Source: Corynebacterium sp.
Lineage (GTDB): Bacteria > Actinomycetota > Actinomycetes > Mycobacteriales > Mycobacteriaceae
Assembly: GCF_030538285.1 (NCBI RefSeq)
Contig: NZ_JAUNUG010000009.1
Span: 1-64,000, forward strand
Length of the DNA stretch: 64,000 bases
Direction of reading: 5' to 3'
A program made the translations under genes and the position numbers. Every line of letters begins with the position of its first letter. Within the stretch, counting starts at the first letter, position 1. The notes beneath the pieces are model-generated. The model was not told the DNA's origin and ran no database searches. It saw only the letters and a list, made by a program, of their open reading frames with translations. Shown one piece after another: positions 24,611 through 34,311 of this stretch.

Positions 24611-26308
24611 GTGAGGCAACTAGGCGAGCACCAGATCACGCGACGGGGCCTACTGCAGGGCACCCTCATCGCGGGTGCCGCCGTGGCCGCCCCCAGCTCG
24701 CTGGCCCGCGTACGCGCTTCCGACGTGCAGGCCTGGAATGACGCGGACCTCGCTGCCCTCCACGCCCCGCACCCCTACACCGGCCAGGAACACCACGTGT
24801 TCATGCATGGGGTGGCCTCGGGGGATCCGGTGCCGAACTCCGTCATCCTGTGGACCCGCGTGACCCCCTCCCCGGAGTGCGTCCCCGGCTCCGGCCACGG
24901 CCCCGATGTGCTGCTGCGTTGGGAGGTGTCAGCCGATCCGGAGTTCACGCAACTCGTCCGTGCCGGCACCGCCACCGCCACCGCCACGCACGACCACACC
25001 GTCCACGTCGACCCCTTCGGCCTGCAACCCGACACGGTCTACCACTACCGTTTCACCGTCCTCGACGGTGAACACGCGGGACGAATCTCGCGGGTCGGCC
25101 GGACGCGGACGGCACCGGGGGATGGGGCGGACGTCGATAAGCTGTCTTTAGCTGTGTGCTCCTGCGCGAACTTCGAGGCTGGCTACTTCTCCGCGTACGC
25201 CGACATCGCCCGCCGCGCGGAAGCCGGGGAAATCGACGTGGTCGTCCACATGGGCGATTACATCTACGAATACGCCTCCGGGCACTACGCCGGAAAATAC
25301 GGCGTCGTGCGCCCACACGTGCCCACCTGGGAAATCCGCACGCTCGCCGACTACCGCTCCCGCTACGGCAACTACCGCCGCGACGTCGAACTCCAGGACG
25401 CCCACGCCGCCGCACCATGGGTGGTCACCTGGGACGACCATGAGATCGCCAACGACGCCTGGTCCGGCGGTGCCAAAGGGCACTCCGACTTCCACGGCGA
25501 CTGGGCAACCCGCCGCGACGCCGCCATGCAGGCCTACCTCGAATGGCTCCCCGTCCGCGGCACCGCCCCCTCCTGCGGCGGCCGCATCTACCGCACCCTG
25601 CGCTTCGGACGCCTCGCCGAACTGCACATGCTCGACCTGCGCTCCTACCGCAGCGCGCCGGGCATGCTCCAGCCCGCCGCCCGCAACGCCCCCGACCGCA
25701 CCATCATGGGATCCGAGCAGTTCGAATGGCTCTCCGGGCGCCTGGCCACCGCCACCACCACGTGGAATCTTATCGGTACCTCGGTGATGATGGCCCCGCT
25801 CAACCTCGTCAACATCGACCCGGGGCTGCGCACCCAGCTCGCGCAGATGGTCGGCCTGGATGTCGCCGGCACCCCCGTCAACGTCGACCAATGGGACGGC
25901 TATGTCGCCGACCGGGAGCGCCTCCTCGCGCAGCTGGCCGATAGGCACCCGCACGGACGAACCGTGTTTCTCACCGGCGACATCCACTCCGAATGGGCCA
26001 ACCACATCTGGCACGGCGACCGGGTGATTGCCGCGGAGCTTGTCTGCTCGTCTGTCACTGCCGCCAACGTCGATGAGTTCCTCGGTGCTGCGGAGGACAA
26101 CCCCGTCTCGCAGACCGCCGAAGGTCACGTCCTCGCGCACAACCCCCACATTCGCCACGTCGACCTCGACTCACATGGCTATGCGCTACTCACCGTCCGG
26201 CCCACGGGCGTGGAAATGTCGTGGCAGCGCGTGCGCGATGTCACCGTCGCCGGTTCCCCCGTCGTTGCTGGTCCGACCATGCTTTACGACGGCGCGCAGG
26301 TCAGCTGA
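24611..26308 (+). CDS. phoD: Secreted PhoD-type alkaline phosphatase/phosphodiesterase
   Basis: A 565-residue exported metalloenzyme that frees phosphate from phosphodiesters. A Tat signal (TRRGLLQGTLIAGAAVAAP) starts the protein, then a PhoD N-terminal beta domain and the catalytic domain with CSCANF, MGDYIYEY, VVTWDDHEIAND and LTGDIHSEW motifs for Ca/Fe binding. GTG 24611 is chosen since CATAAT (24598-24603) lies seven bases upstream; ATG 24602 is an alternative. Low phosphate would be the expected inducer. An inverted-repeat element begins eight bases after the stop. Confidence 0.9.
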   Translation: MRQLGEHQITRRGLLQGTLIAGAAVAAPSSLARVRASDVQAWNDADLAALHAPHPYTGQEHHVFMHGVASGDPVPNSVILWTRVTPSPECVPGSGHGPDVLLRWEVSADPEFTQLVRAGTATATATHDHTVHVDPFGLQPDTVYHYRFTVLDGEHAGRISRVGRTRTAPGDGADVDKLSLAVCSCANFEAGYFSAYADIARRAEAGEIDVVVHMGDYIYEYASGHYAGKYGVVRPHVPTWEIRTLADYRSRYGNYRRDVELQDAHAAAPWVVTWDDHEIANDAWSGGAKGHSDFHGDWATRRDAAMQAYLEWLPVRGTAPSCGGRIYRTLRFGRLAELHMLDLRSYRSAPGMLQPAARNAPDRTIMGSEQFEWLSGRLATATTTWNLIGTSVMMAPLNLVNIDPGLRTQLAQMVGLDVAGTPVNVDQWDGYVADRERLLAQLADRHPHGRTVFLTGDIHSEWANHIWHGDRVIAAELVCSSVTAANVDEFLGAAEDNPVSQTAEGHVLAHNPHIRHVDLDSHGYALLTVRPTGVEMSWQRVRDVTVAGSPVVAGPTMLYDGAQVS

Positions 26309-26315
26309 GAGCCCT

Positions 26316-26406
26316 ATGTAAGATTTTCAGGCCGCGACTGATTTTGACGGAGGCTGACCTGGGGTTTTGTCGTGCGCCAGGCGCCGGGGCCCTGAAAATC
26401 TTACAT
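26316..26406. repeat. 91-bp inverted-repeat element (MITE-like or long terminator)
   Basis: The 16-bp perfect arms ATGTAAGATTTTCAGG (26316-26331) and its complement (26391-26406) enclose 59 bases. It fills the gap between convergent phoD and the alpha/beta hydrolase gene. It shares the strings AAGATTTTCA and TGACCTGGG with the element at 34221-34308. A flanking target duplication was not seen. Confidence 0.65.
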
Positions 26407-26413
26407 CGCGGCC

Positions 26414-28207
26414 TCAGCGCTTGATCGAGTCATTGCGGATGAAGGCGGTGGCGCGGCGCTGCAGGTCATGGCTCATGCGGATGGCGGCGTGGTCACCGAG
26501 GACGCCGTCCCAGTACCAGAGCATCTCCGCGTGGTAGTTGTGCCCGTGGCCGCCAGGTACGGCCAGGGAGTTGAGTTGGTCTAGGCCCACCTGCCACCCG
26601 GAGACGAACGGCACCCAACGCATGCCGTGGAAGACGTCGAGACGTTGGGGGCGGGGTGCGGGGATTCCGCGCGAGCCGGGTTCGCGGAGCCAGTCGGGTT
26701 GGCGCCAGAAAAGATCACGGGACCACCAGACGATGGGGTCGGAGGCATGTTGGGCGATGACCACCCTCGGGTAAGCCCAAGGATGTCGATAGGGCATCCC
26801 GAAGTGGTCTTGTTGCAGGTGGAGCGGGGTGGCGGCGAAGCGGACGTGGCGCCCACCATCGACGGTGGGCAACCGCTCGGGAGAGCCGGCGTCGCGCGCG
26901 GCGGATAACGTGCGGATGAGGCGGGTGAAGCGGGGTGCGCCGGAGAGTAGGGCGCCATCGGTGCGCGCGAGCAGATCTGCCAGGTCCTCGAAGGCGGCGG
27001 CGGTGCCGTAGGCCCCGAGGGATTCCCCGGCCACGAAAAAGCGCGGCCGGTCGGCGGGGTCCATCTGCGCCAGGCGCTCCGAAACCGCAGATATGAGGGC
27101 ACGGGCGGCGCGCACCGGGGTCTCGCGGTCGACGACATAGGCGAAGGGGGAGGGCAGGTAGGAGTACTGCATCGCCAGGGTGGCGCAATTGCCCCCGGTG
27201 AGAAACTCCACGGCGCCGACAGACCAGTCGGTGACCCAACCGGTGCCGGCGGTGGTTTGGACGACGATGGTGTCGCGTCGAAAAGCGCCGGTCCGGTCCA
27301 TCTCTGCCAGCAGCAGGCGGGCGGCCCCCTCCACGGACCGCCCAGGGATCAACCCGGCATAGAGCCGGATCGGCTCGTGGACCTCCTTAAGGCCGGTGAC
27401 CTCGGCGATGTCACGCGCTCGCGGGCCCAGGGACAGCACCGCCCGCCCCTGGGAACCCACCGCCGACCACGGTTCCCGCGACCAGGGAGAACCGGAGCGC
27501 TCCGGCTCCCACGGCATCATCGACCCCGGGAACACCGACTTGTTCAGCTCAAAGGCGTGCCGGGAGATGCGGTTAAGAAAGCGCCGGATGAGCACCTTGT
27601 CGCTGAGTACCAGCGCCAGCCACGTCAGACCGCCCGCGGCCAGCGGCCACGCCACCCACAGGGGCATCCACCGGGATAAGCGGGAGCCGAGGCGATCGAC
27701 GGTGGCTTGGGCGGCGTCGCCAAGCAGCAGAAGCACGCCGTAACCGGCGGTGCCCACCAGGCCACCGGCGAGCGCGTGTGTGCGGCCGCGTTTGTTCACC
27801 CGCACTAGCCGGGCCTGCTGTTTCTGGCGGCGCAGGCTCGACACCGCCGCACCCACCGTGATTCCGGCCATCACCGTGTGGCCCGCGCTCGCCCAGAACC
27901 ATGCACGTGGTGACCAGCGGCGTCGCAACGGATAGGTCAGCGCCGTCGCCGTCAGGTGGCCGGCACCCTGCACAAACGCCACATTCGCGGCCGTCACCCA
28001 CCAGGGGCGCGGCAGCAGGGAAGGGGAGATCGCCCACCACGTGGCGATCTCCGCGCCCAGCACCCCCGCACCGAGAGTCTCCGGCAGGCGGCGTCGGCGG
28101 GCCATGCGGAAACCGGGGGTGAGATCGTTGACCACCTCCAGCCCGAAGGCAATGCCCTTGAGTGCTCCGACCGCGGCGGGGAGCAGGAAACGGCGCAGGA
28201 CCCTCAT
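26414..28207 (-). CDS. Membrane-anchored alpha/beta hydrolase (PF10081-like)
   Basis: A 597-residue protein. The first 230 residues contain several membrane helices; the rest is an alpha/beta-hydrolase with nucleophile motif [13 protein letters not shown] and a preceding strand. It matches the actinobacterial Abhydrolase_9 family with its N-terminal membrane domain, of unknown substrate (perhaps a lipid ester). ATG 28207 ([11 protein letters not shown]) is chosen over upstream in-frame starts, which translate to non-membrane, unlike sequence. It is convergent with phoD. Confidence 0.78.
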   Translation of the reverse strand: MRVLRRFLLPAAVGALKGIAFGLEVVNDLTPGFRMARRRRLPETLGAGVLGAEIATWWAISPSLLPRPWWVTAANVAFVQGAGHLTATALTYPLRRRWSPRAWFWASAGHTVMAGITVGAAVSSLRRQKQQARLVRVNKRGRTHALAGGLVGTAGYGVLLLLGDAAQATVDRLGSRLSRWMPLWVAWPLAAGGLTWLALVLSDKVLIRRFLNRISRHAFELNKSVFPGSMMPWEPERSGSPWSREPWSAVGSQGRAVLSLGPRARDIAEVTGLKEVHEPIRLYAGLIPGRSVEGAARLLLAEMDRTGAFRRDTIVVQTTAGTGWVTDWSVGAVEFLTGGNCATLAMQYSYLPSPFAYVVDRETPVRAARALISAVSERLAQMDPADRPRFFVAGESLGAYGTAAAFEDLADLLARTDGALLSGAPRFTRLIRTLSAARDAGSPERLPTVDGGRHVRFAATPLHLQQDHFGMPYRHPWAYPRVVIAQHASDPIVWWSRDLFWRQPDWLREPGSRGIPAPRPQRLDVFHGMRWVPFVSGWQVGLDQLNSLAVPGGHGHNYHAEMLWYWDGVLGDHAAIRMSHDLQRRATAFIRNDSIKR

Positions 28208-28337
28208 AGCCGCTGATTCTGGCAGAGAACCGACGGTGGCGCAGTACACACTGCATGTCCGATCGGAAAGGGCAATAATAGAAGTAGTCCGAACCCACAC
28301 GACATACTCAGACACAATCGGAAAGCTTGGAGACCCC

Positions 28338-29291
28338 ATGCGCACTGCAGTCGGAAACAAAGTGGTACTCATCGGAGCCGGCGACGTCGGCGTCGCCTAC
28401 GCCTACGCCCTGGTGAACCAGGGAACCGTCGACCACCTGGCCATCATCGACATCGACCAGAAGAAGCTCCGCGGCAACGTCATGGACCTCAACCACGGCG
28501 TCGTGTGGTCCAGCTCCCGCACCCGCGTCACCGAGGGCACCTACGCCGACTGCCGCGACGCCGCCATGGTGGTCATCTGCGCCGGCGCCGCCCAGAAGCC
28601 CGGTGAAACCCGCCTGCAGTTGGTGGACAAGAACATGAAGATCATGAAGGCCATCACCGACGAGGTCATGGATAACGGCTTCGACGGCATCTTCCTCGTC
28701 GCCACCAACCCCGTTGACATCCTCACCTATGGCGTGTGGCGCTACTCCGGCCTCGACCACCACCAGGTCATCGGCTCCGGCACGGTCCTCGATTCCGCCC
28801 GCTACCGCTTCATGTTGGGCGAGATCGCCCAGACCTCGCCGACCTCCATCCACGCCTACATCATCGGCGAGCACGGCGACACGGAGCTGCCGGTGGTCTC
28901 CTCGGCCACCATCGCCGGCGTCACCCTCAACTCCCGGGTGGAAAACGAGCCGGGATTTGCGGAACGCATTGAGAAGATCTTCGAGGAGACCCGCGACGCC
29001 GCATACGAGATCATCGACGCGAAGGGCTCCACCTCCTACGGCATCGGCATGGGCCTGGCGCGCATCACCAAGGCGATCATCCAGAACCAGGATGTCGCCC
29101 TGCCGGTCTCCGCGTACCTGGAGGGCGAGTACGGGGAGCATGACCTCTACATCGGCACCCCGGCCATCATCAACCGCGCCGGTATCGCCCGCGCGGTGGA
29201 ACTCCAGCTCAATGAACATGAGCAGGAGCGTTTCGCCCACTCCGCCGCCACGCTGCGCGCCATCAAGGAGGAGTTCTTCCCGGCGCAGTGA
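28338..29291 (+). CDS. ldh: L-lactate dehydrogenase
   Basis: A 317-residue NAD-dependent enzyme that interconverts pyruvate and L-lactate. The Rossmann motif is [10 protein letters not shown] (residues 9-18); substrate and catalytic residues lie in [22 protein letters not shown] and [14 protein letters not shown], with the catalytic histidine in the last. GGAG lies five bases before ATG 28338. The upstream region has several AT-rich hexamers (CATACT, CACAAT), so regulators such as SugR or LldR may act there, but none of their sites was identified. Pyruvate kinase follows 72 bases downstream. Confidence 0.95.
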   Translation: MRTAVGNKVVLIGAGDVGVAYAYALVNQGTVDHLAIIDIDQKKLRGNVMDLNHGVVWSSSRTRVTEGTYADCRDAAMVVICAGAAQKPGETRLQLVDKNMKIMKAITDEVMDNGFDGIFLVATNPVDILTYGVWRYSGLDHHQVIGSGTVLDSARYRFMLGEIAQTSPTSIHAYIIGEHGDTELPVVSSATIAGVTLNSRVENEPGFAERIEKIFEETRDAAYEIIDAKGSTSYGIGMGLARITKAIIQNQDVALPVSAYLEGEYGEHDLYIGTPAIINRAGIARAVELQLNEHEQERFAHSAATLRAIKEEFFPAQ

Positions 29292-29363
29292 CTCAAGATG
29301 CCGAACCGCCCCACCGCAGGCACAATGTGGGGGGAACCACTGACACTGAGCGGGAGGACGGCC

Positions 29364-31223
29364 GTGGAAGCCAGGCTGCAGGAACTGATCACCGAGGTCG
29401 ACGGACTTATCGACGCCGTGCGGGCGGAGGAAAACCGGGAGGCCGACGCGATCACGCTGGTGGCTGACAACCACCGCAACGGCGCCACCAACCTGGTGCA
29501 CTACGCCGAACTGCGCCAGCACGATATCCGCGCGGTGCAGGGCGGTTTGGCTTCCATCGGGGCGACTCGCTTATCGACGGCCGAGCCCGCCGTCCTCGCC
29601 CGCCTCCAGGCCGCGCGCAACGTGCTCTCCGCCTACAACGGCGAGGCCCTGAAATACACGGGCGCTGAGGTCCGCGACGCCTTCGCACGCGCCGACGACA
29701 TCCTCGAGGACCACGCCACCGCACTCTTCGGCGAATCCTCGGATGAGACCCATTCCCGCATCATGGTGACCCTTCCCACGGAGGCCGCCGAAGATCTGGA
29801 CATGGTCCGCGGCTTCGTCGAGGCCGGCATGGAGCTGGCCCGCATCAACTGCGCCCACGATGGCCCCGAGGCGTGGCAGCGCATGATCGACCACGTCCAC
29901 ACCGCCGCCGCCGAATACGGCCGCGAGATCAAGGTGGCCATGGATCTGGCCGGCCCGAAGGTGCGCACCGGGCAGATCGCCCCCGGCCCCGAGGTCGGCC
30001 GCGCACGTGTCACCCGCCTGGACACCGGCCTGGTGCTCACCCCCTCCAAGCTCTGGCTGACGCCCAACGACGGGCCCGAGATCCCCGTTCCCTCCGACCT
30101 CCCCGGCCGCCCCGCCCTCCCGCTGCGCGTCGAACGCCCCTGGTTGGAAGACCTCACCGAGGGCGACATCATCGACCTCTACGACAACCGCGACTCCAAG
30201 CGGAAGTTCACCGTCACCCGCCTGCAGGACGGCGGCGTGCTGGCAGAAGGCCAGCAGAACGCCTACATCACCAACTCCACCCTGCTGCAGTGCGACTACA
30301 CCAAGTCCCGCGTCTCCGGCGTCCCAGCCACCGAGCAGAAGCTGCGCCTCCACGTCGGCGACACCCTCATCCTCACCGACGACCCGGCCCCCGCCAACCC
30401 CGCGCCGGGCTGGACCCCGCGCATCAGCTGCACCCTGCCCGAGGCCGTCCGCGCCATCGAAGTCGGGCAGCGCGTGCTTTTCGACGATGGATCGATCGCC
30501 GGACGCGCCGTCGATAAGCGGGAAAACGGTGAGCACACCGACGTGGAACTGGAGATCGTCTACGCCGGGCCGAACGGCACCAACCTCGCCGCCTACAAGG
30601 GCATTAACCTGCCCGAGACCGTCCTCCCGCTGCCCAGCCTGACGGAGGAGGACATCGAGGCGTTTCGTTTCGTGGCCGAGCACGGGGACATCGCCAACGT
30701 CTCTTTCATCCGCGACATCGACGACGTCGCCTTCGTGCTCGACACCCTCGAGGAGATCGCCGCCTCTGCGGCGGATCCCGAGCGTGTGCGGGGGCTGGGC
30801 ATCGTGCTCAAGATCGAGACCATCCCTGCCTACGAGAACCTCGCCCAGATCCTCCTCGCTGGCATGCGCCACCCCAACCTGGGTGTGATGATCGCCCGCG
30901 GTGACTTGGCCGTTGAGCTCGGTTTCGACCGCATGGCAGAAGTCCCGCGCCTCATCGCCCAGATGGCCGAAGCCGCGCACGTGCCTGTCGTCATGGCCAC
31001 CCAGGTGCTGGAAAGCCTGGCCAAGTCCGGTCTGCCGACCCGCGCCGAAATCACCGACGCTGCTTATGCCCTGCGTTCCGAGGCCGTCATGCTCAACAAG
31101 GGCCCGCACATCACCGATGCCATCCGCATCCTGCACACCCTGTCCACCAAGCTGGGACGCTCCCAGCGCAAGAATCGGCAGATGTTGCGACAAATCGGCA
31201 GCTGGATGCCTGAGAATGGATAA
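29364..31223 (+). CDS. pyk2: Pyruvate kinase-like protein (Pyk2 type)
   Basis: A 619-residue protein. After a 130-residue helical N-terminal extension unlike classic pyruvate kinase, the core begins with SRIMVTLPTEAAEDLDMVRG. It carries ELARINCAHD, MDLAGPKVRTG, a long B domain, LKIETIPAYENLAQI, VMIARGDLAVELGF and MATQVLESLAKSGLPTRAE. The regulatory C-terminal domain is short or missing. GTG 29364 is chosen for GGGAGG six bases upstream. It sits directly after ldh, as pyk2 does in C. glutamicum (from memory). Three exact dispersed 10-mers lie inside it. Confidence 0.85.
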   Translation: MEARLQELITEVDGLIDAVRAEENREADAITLVADNHRNGATNLVHYAELRQHDIRAVQGGLASIGATRLSTAEPAVLARLQAARNVLSAYNGEALKYTGAEVRDAFARADDILEDHATALFGESSDETHSRIMVTLPTEAAEDLDMVRGFVEAGMELARINCAHDGPEAWQRMIDHVHTAAAEYGREIKVAMDLAGPKVRTGQIAPGPEVGRARVTRLDTGLVLTPSKLWLTPNDGPEIPVPSDLPGRPALPLRVERPWLEDLTEGDIIDLYDNRDSKRKFTVTRLQDGGVLAEGQQNAYITNSTLLQCDYTKSRVSGVPATEQKLRLHVGDTLILTDDPAPANPAPGWTPRISCTLPEAVRAIEVGQRVLFDDGSIAGRAVDKRENGEHTDVELEIVYAGPNGTNLAAYKGINLPETVLPLPSLTEEDIEAFRFVAEHGDIANVSFIRDIDDVAFVLDTLEEIAASAADPERVRGLGIVLKIETIPAYENLAQILLAGMRHPNLGVMIARGDLAVELGFDRMAEVPRLIAQMAEAAHVPVVMATQVLESLAKSGLPTRAEITDAAYALRSEAVMLNKGPHITDAIRILHTLSTKLGRSQRKNRQMLRQIGSWMPENG

Positions 31224-31937
31224 ATGGAGATCATTGCCCACCGCGGATACTCCGCGAAGTACCCCGAACTGACCGAGGTAGCTTTCGAGCGTGCCCTCGA
31301 GATGCCGATCCACGGCGTCGAATGCGACGTCCGCCTGTGCCACGACGGGGAGATGGTCGTCGTCCACGATCCCATCATCAACCGCGTCGCAGACGGCCGC
31401 GGGCGCGTGTCCCGCATGACGCTCGACGCGCTGCGGGAGTTCAACTTCGGCACCGAGGAACTGCCGCAGTCCGTGCTCACCCTGCCCCAGCTTCTGGAGA
31501 TGGTGAAGGCGACCGACAAGCACCTCTACATCGAGACCAAGCACCCCTCCCGCTACGGGCCGATGGTGGAGGAACAGGTCGTGCGCGTGCTGCAGCACGC
31601 CGGCATGCTGGATGATCCGCGCATCCACGTCATCACCTTCTCGGCGGCTGCCGTGGTGCGCATGAAGCGACTGGCACCGCAGGTCGACCGCTTCCACCTG
31701 CGCCGCAAGTACGAACGCTGGGCCAACCCCCTCGACGCGCACCCCGGTAAGCCGACCGGGCTGGGAGTGTCACTGTGGCGGGCGAAGCGGCGCCCGGATC
31801 TTATTGGCAAGCAGGGGCTGCCGACCTACATGTGGACCGTCAACGAGCCGGAGGACATGCTGTGGGCGCGTGACAACGGTGTCGACCTCATGGCCACCGA
31901 CGAGGTGACACTGGCGCTGGAGGTACTTGGCGGCTGA
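31224..31937 (+). CDS. Glycerophosphodiester phosphodiesterase
   Basis: A 237-residue single-domain GDPD that splits glycerophosphodiesters into glycerol-3-phosphate and an alcohol. The motifs IAHRGYSAKYPE, GVECDVRLCHDGEMVVVHD and YIETKHPS hold the catalytic histidines and metal-binding acids. There is no signal peptide, so it acts in the cytoplasm on imported or internal lipids. It starts on the base after the pyruvate kinase stop, so the two are likely cotranscribed. A GDPD gene also follows pyk2 in related species. Confidence 0.92.
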   Translation: MEIIAHRGYSAKYPELTEVAFERALEMPIHGVECDVRLCHDGEMVVVHDPIINRVADGRGRVSRMTLDALREFNFGTEELPQSVLTLPQLLEMVKATDKHLYIETKHPSRYGPMVEEQVVRVLQHAGMLDDPRIHVITFSAAAVVRMKRLAPQVDRFHLRRKYERWANPLDAHPGKPTGLGVSLWRAKRRPDLIGKQGLPTYMWTVNEPEDMLWARDNGVDLMATDEVTLALEVLGG

Positions 31938-31980
31938 GGTATACCTCTGGGTGATGCCGCCTAAGGGTATCTTTGAGCCC

Positions 31981-32895
31981 ATGGCCAAGAAGAACAAGAA
32001 GAACGAGAACCTGCCCGAGGGCATGAGCCGCCGCCAGGCGAAGCTCGCCGCCCGCGCCGCCGAGCGTGCCGCTCTGGAGAAGGACGCCCGCCCCTACGCC
32101 GGTATCGGCGGCGAGGCTGATCTCATCGCCCTGCAGGAGTTCGTCCCTGCCGCCACCGCCAAGGTCGCTGTCGCCGGTACCGACCGCGACGTCTACATCG
32201 CCACCGTCCTGCCCGGTGGCGCCGCCGCCCTGGTCCGTGAGGATGGCACCACGGCATTCGTGGCACTGCAGACCCGCATCCCCTCCCAGAACCCGGGCCG
32301 CGATCTGGCCTTTGCGCTGGCCTGGGTTCGCGATGCCGCCGCCGGTGCCACCCTCGAGCAGGGCGTGGCCGACGGTTCCCAGCCGGCTCTGAGCGAGCTC
32401 ATCGCCGCCGACGCCGAGCTGGAGATCACCGAGTACCAGGATTTCAACTGGTGGATGCCGGAGGACACCCAGCTCGACCCCGTCACCGCGCAGGCCCTCA
32501 AGCAGGCCAACGATGCTGTCGTGGAGTCCCACCGCGTGGACACCGACATCCCCGGCGCCGTGTGGTGGGTCAACCCTGGCGGCGGCAAGGCGCACATCCG
32601 TTGGGTGCGCCCCGACGACAATGAGGACGGCCTGCTCAACGCCCTGGCGCGCGTCGCTGCCCGCGGCGAGCTCAACCTCGGTGAGGGCACGAAGTTCGCC
32701 GGTGTGTTCCGCACCCACGGCATCATCGTGCCCGTTTTCGATCTCGATCCCTCCGTCGCCCACGATTCTTACGGCGTAGAGTTGACCCGCGTCTCCGAGG
32801 CCGTCACCGCCGAGGTGTCCAACGATGAGCAGCTGAGCGCCGACGAGCGCAAGCAGCTGCAGAACATCAAGTCCCGTCAGGTGACCATCCGCTAG
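31981..32895 (+). CDS. DUF5926 family protein
   Basis: A 304-residue cytoplasmic protein with a very basic start (MAKKNKKN) and a conserved core of unknown function, known from most actinobacteria as DUF5926. A helix-rich first part precedes a region with DFNWWMPEDTQL. No catalytic motif is evident. ATG 31981 has TATCTT (31968-31973) exactly seven bases upstream, so a leaderless mRNA is likely. A strong bidirectional terminator follows. Confidence 0.75.
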   Translation: MAKKNKKNENLPEGMSRRQAKLAARAAERAALEKDARPYAGIGGEADLIALQEFVPAATAKVAVAGTDRDVYIATVLPGGAAALVREDGTTAFVALQTRIPSQNPGRDLAFALAWVRDAAAGATLEQGVADGSQPALSELIAADAELEITEYQDFNWWMPEDTQLDPVTAQALKQANDAVVESHRVDTDIPGAVWWVNPGGGKAHIRWVRPDDNEDGLLNALARVAARGELNLGEGTKFAGVFRTHGIIVPVFDLDPSVAHDSYGVELTRVSEAVTAEVSNDEQLSADERKQLQNIKSRQVTIR

Positions 32896-32913
32896 TCATC
32901 GCAGCTCAGAGGT

Positions 32914-32943
32914 TAAAAAGAGTGCGCAGCTGCGCACTCTTTT
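32914..32943. terminator. Bidirectional rho-independent terminator
   Basis: AAAAAGAGTGCGCA and its complement TGCGCACTCTTTT form a near-perfect stem with A- and T-runs on both sides, between convergent genes. Confidence 0.93.
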
Positions 32944-32944
32944 C

Positions 32945-34141
32945 TTATTTCATCGACTCCCACAGGGCTTGCGCGCCCGCCTGGTCCCACAGGACGACGT
33001 TGCCCACCGCGGTATCCGCGAAGCCGCCGACGGGCACGGTTTCGGTGGACACTCCGCCGCGCATGGCCAGGCCGACGCGGGCGAGGTTCCACACGTGATC
33101 GCCCTTGCCCACGGTGAAGGAGTTCGCCGTGTTCGTCACCAGAGGGAAGAACTCCAGCGGGTTGAGCAAGGTGTTGGGGGCGGTGGCTTCGTCCATGAGC
33201 GCGGCGAAAAACTCGCGCTGGCGGTCGACGCGGTCGAGGTCGCCCATCGGGGTCGCACGGGTGCGCACGTATCCCAGGGAGGTGGCGCCGTCCATAGTCT
33301 GGCAGCCGGCCTGGATGTCCAGGTTGGCCAGCGGATCGTTGATGGGCTGCTCCGGGCAGAGCTGTACTCCGCCGATGGCGTCGACAACATTCGCCAGGCC
33401 GCCCATCCCGATCTCGGCGTAGTGGTCGATGCGCAGGCCGGTGGTGTTCTCCACGGTGGTGGTGAGCAGCTGTGGGCCACCGTAAGTGAAGGCGGCGTTG
33501 ATCTTGTCATCGCCGTAACCGGGGATCGTGACGTAGGAGTCACGCGGCAGGGACACCAGGCGGGCCTCGCCGACGGTCGGGATGTGCAGCAGCATGATGG
33601 TGTCGGTGCGCCCGACACCGACATCGCCGCCCGTGCCCAGGCGGTCAATGTCCTCTTGGTCGAGGCCCACGCGCGAATCGGAACCGACGAGCAGCCAGTT
33701 CGTGCCTGCGGTGTTGGGCACTCGCTGCTCTGGCAGCGCCTCGACGCGATTGAGCTGGGCGTCGGCCCACAGCATCATCGACAGCGCCAAAACCAGCATG
33801 ATGGCGACTAGTGCGCCGAGGATCTTCAACGGGCCGAAAGAACGCTTCTTTCGGCGGCGGGGTGCCGGCGGTCGGTAGCTCGCCGGAGCAGGCTGGTACA
33901 GCGGCTCCTCCCGACGCGGCGGAATGTATTGCTGCGGAGCTGCTTCCCGACGTGGCGGTCGCTGCGGTTCCCGACGTGGCGGTCGCTGCGGGGCGCGCTT
34001 GCGTACCGGTCGGCCGTAGCGGTCGACCAGCGGCTTGCCATCGCGACCGAGGACATAGTCGCCGGAGTAGCGGGGGTCGGCGGAACGGCCGGGCTGGCGG
34101 CGGGGAGGGTCCTGCCGTCGGCGGGGGTCACGTTCATGCAT
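32945..34141 (-). CDS. lcpB: LytR-CpsA-Psr ligase (LcpB-like)
   Basis: A 398-residue membrane enzyme of the family that joins arabinogalactan to peptidoglycan. A long Arg/Pro-rich cytoplasmic tail (with PQRPPRRE twice) precedes one membrane helix at about residues 105-125. The extracellular LCP domain shows WLLVGSDSR, GRTDTIMLLH and SLPRDSYVTIPG with the pyrophosphate-binding arginines. It lacks the LytR_C domain of the larger paralog. TAGTCT lies seven bases before ATG 34141, suggesting a leaderless mRNA. Confidence 0.85.
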   Translation of the reverse strand: MHERDPRRRQDPPRRQPGRSADPRYSGDYVLGRDGKPLVDRYGRPVRKRAPQRPPRREPQRPPRREAAPQQYIPPRREEPLYQPAPASYRPPAPRRRKKRSFGPLKILGALVAIMLVLALSMMLWADAQLNRVEALPEQRVPNTAGTNWLLVGSDSRVGLDQEDIDRLGTGGDVGVGRTDTIMLLHIPTVGEARLVSLPRDSYVTIPGYGDDKINAAFTYGGPQLLTTTVENTTGLRIDHYAEIGMGGLANVVDAIGGVQLCPEQPINDPLANLDIQAGCQTMDGATSLGYVRTRATPMGDLDRVDRQREFFAALMDEATAPNTLLNPLEFFPLVTNTANSFTVGKGDHVWNLARVGLAMRGGVSTETVPVGGFADTAVGNVVLWDQAGAQALWESMK

Positions 34142-34220
34142 GGGGATAAGACTAGTCCTCGGCAGACCAGGAGTCGGAATGAGCGCAAGACGGTCGGGGA
34201 GTGGCCGGATAGCTGAGTGG

Positions 34221-34308
34221 TGTCACAACGGTTCTTGAGGATGACATCGCTCCGCGGGAATCCCAGGTCATGTCAGAGGCGTGAAAATCTTCAAGAACCG
34301 TTGTGACA
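34221..34308. repeat. 88-bp inverted-repeat element (MITE-like or long terminator)
   Basis: The 18-bp perfect arms TGTCACAACGGTTCTTGA (34221-34238) and its complement (34291-34308) enclose 52 bases. It lies between the protease stop and the lcp start. It has similar size to, and shares AAGATTTTCA and TGACCTGGG strings with, the element at 26316-26406. The arms differ between the two copies. Confidence 0.65.
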
Positions 34309-34311
34309 TCC

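Noticed and set aside
29571-31742. A 723-codon open frame on the minus strand opposite the pyruvate kinase and GDPD genes
   Set aside because: It is the mirror of two strongly supported genes; high GC at third positions leaves few stops in the antisense frame. Its translation is low-complexity Gly/Val/Ala/His and has no domain.
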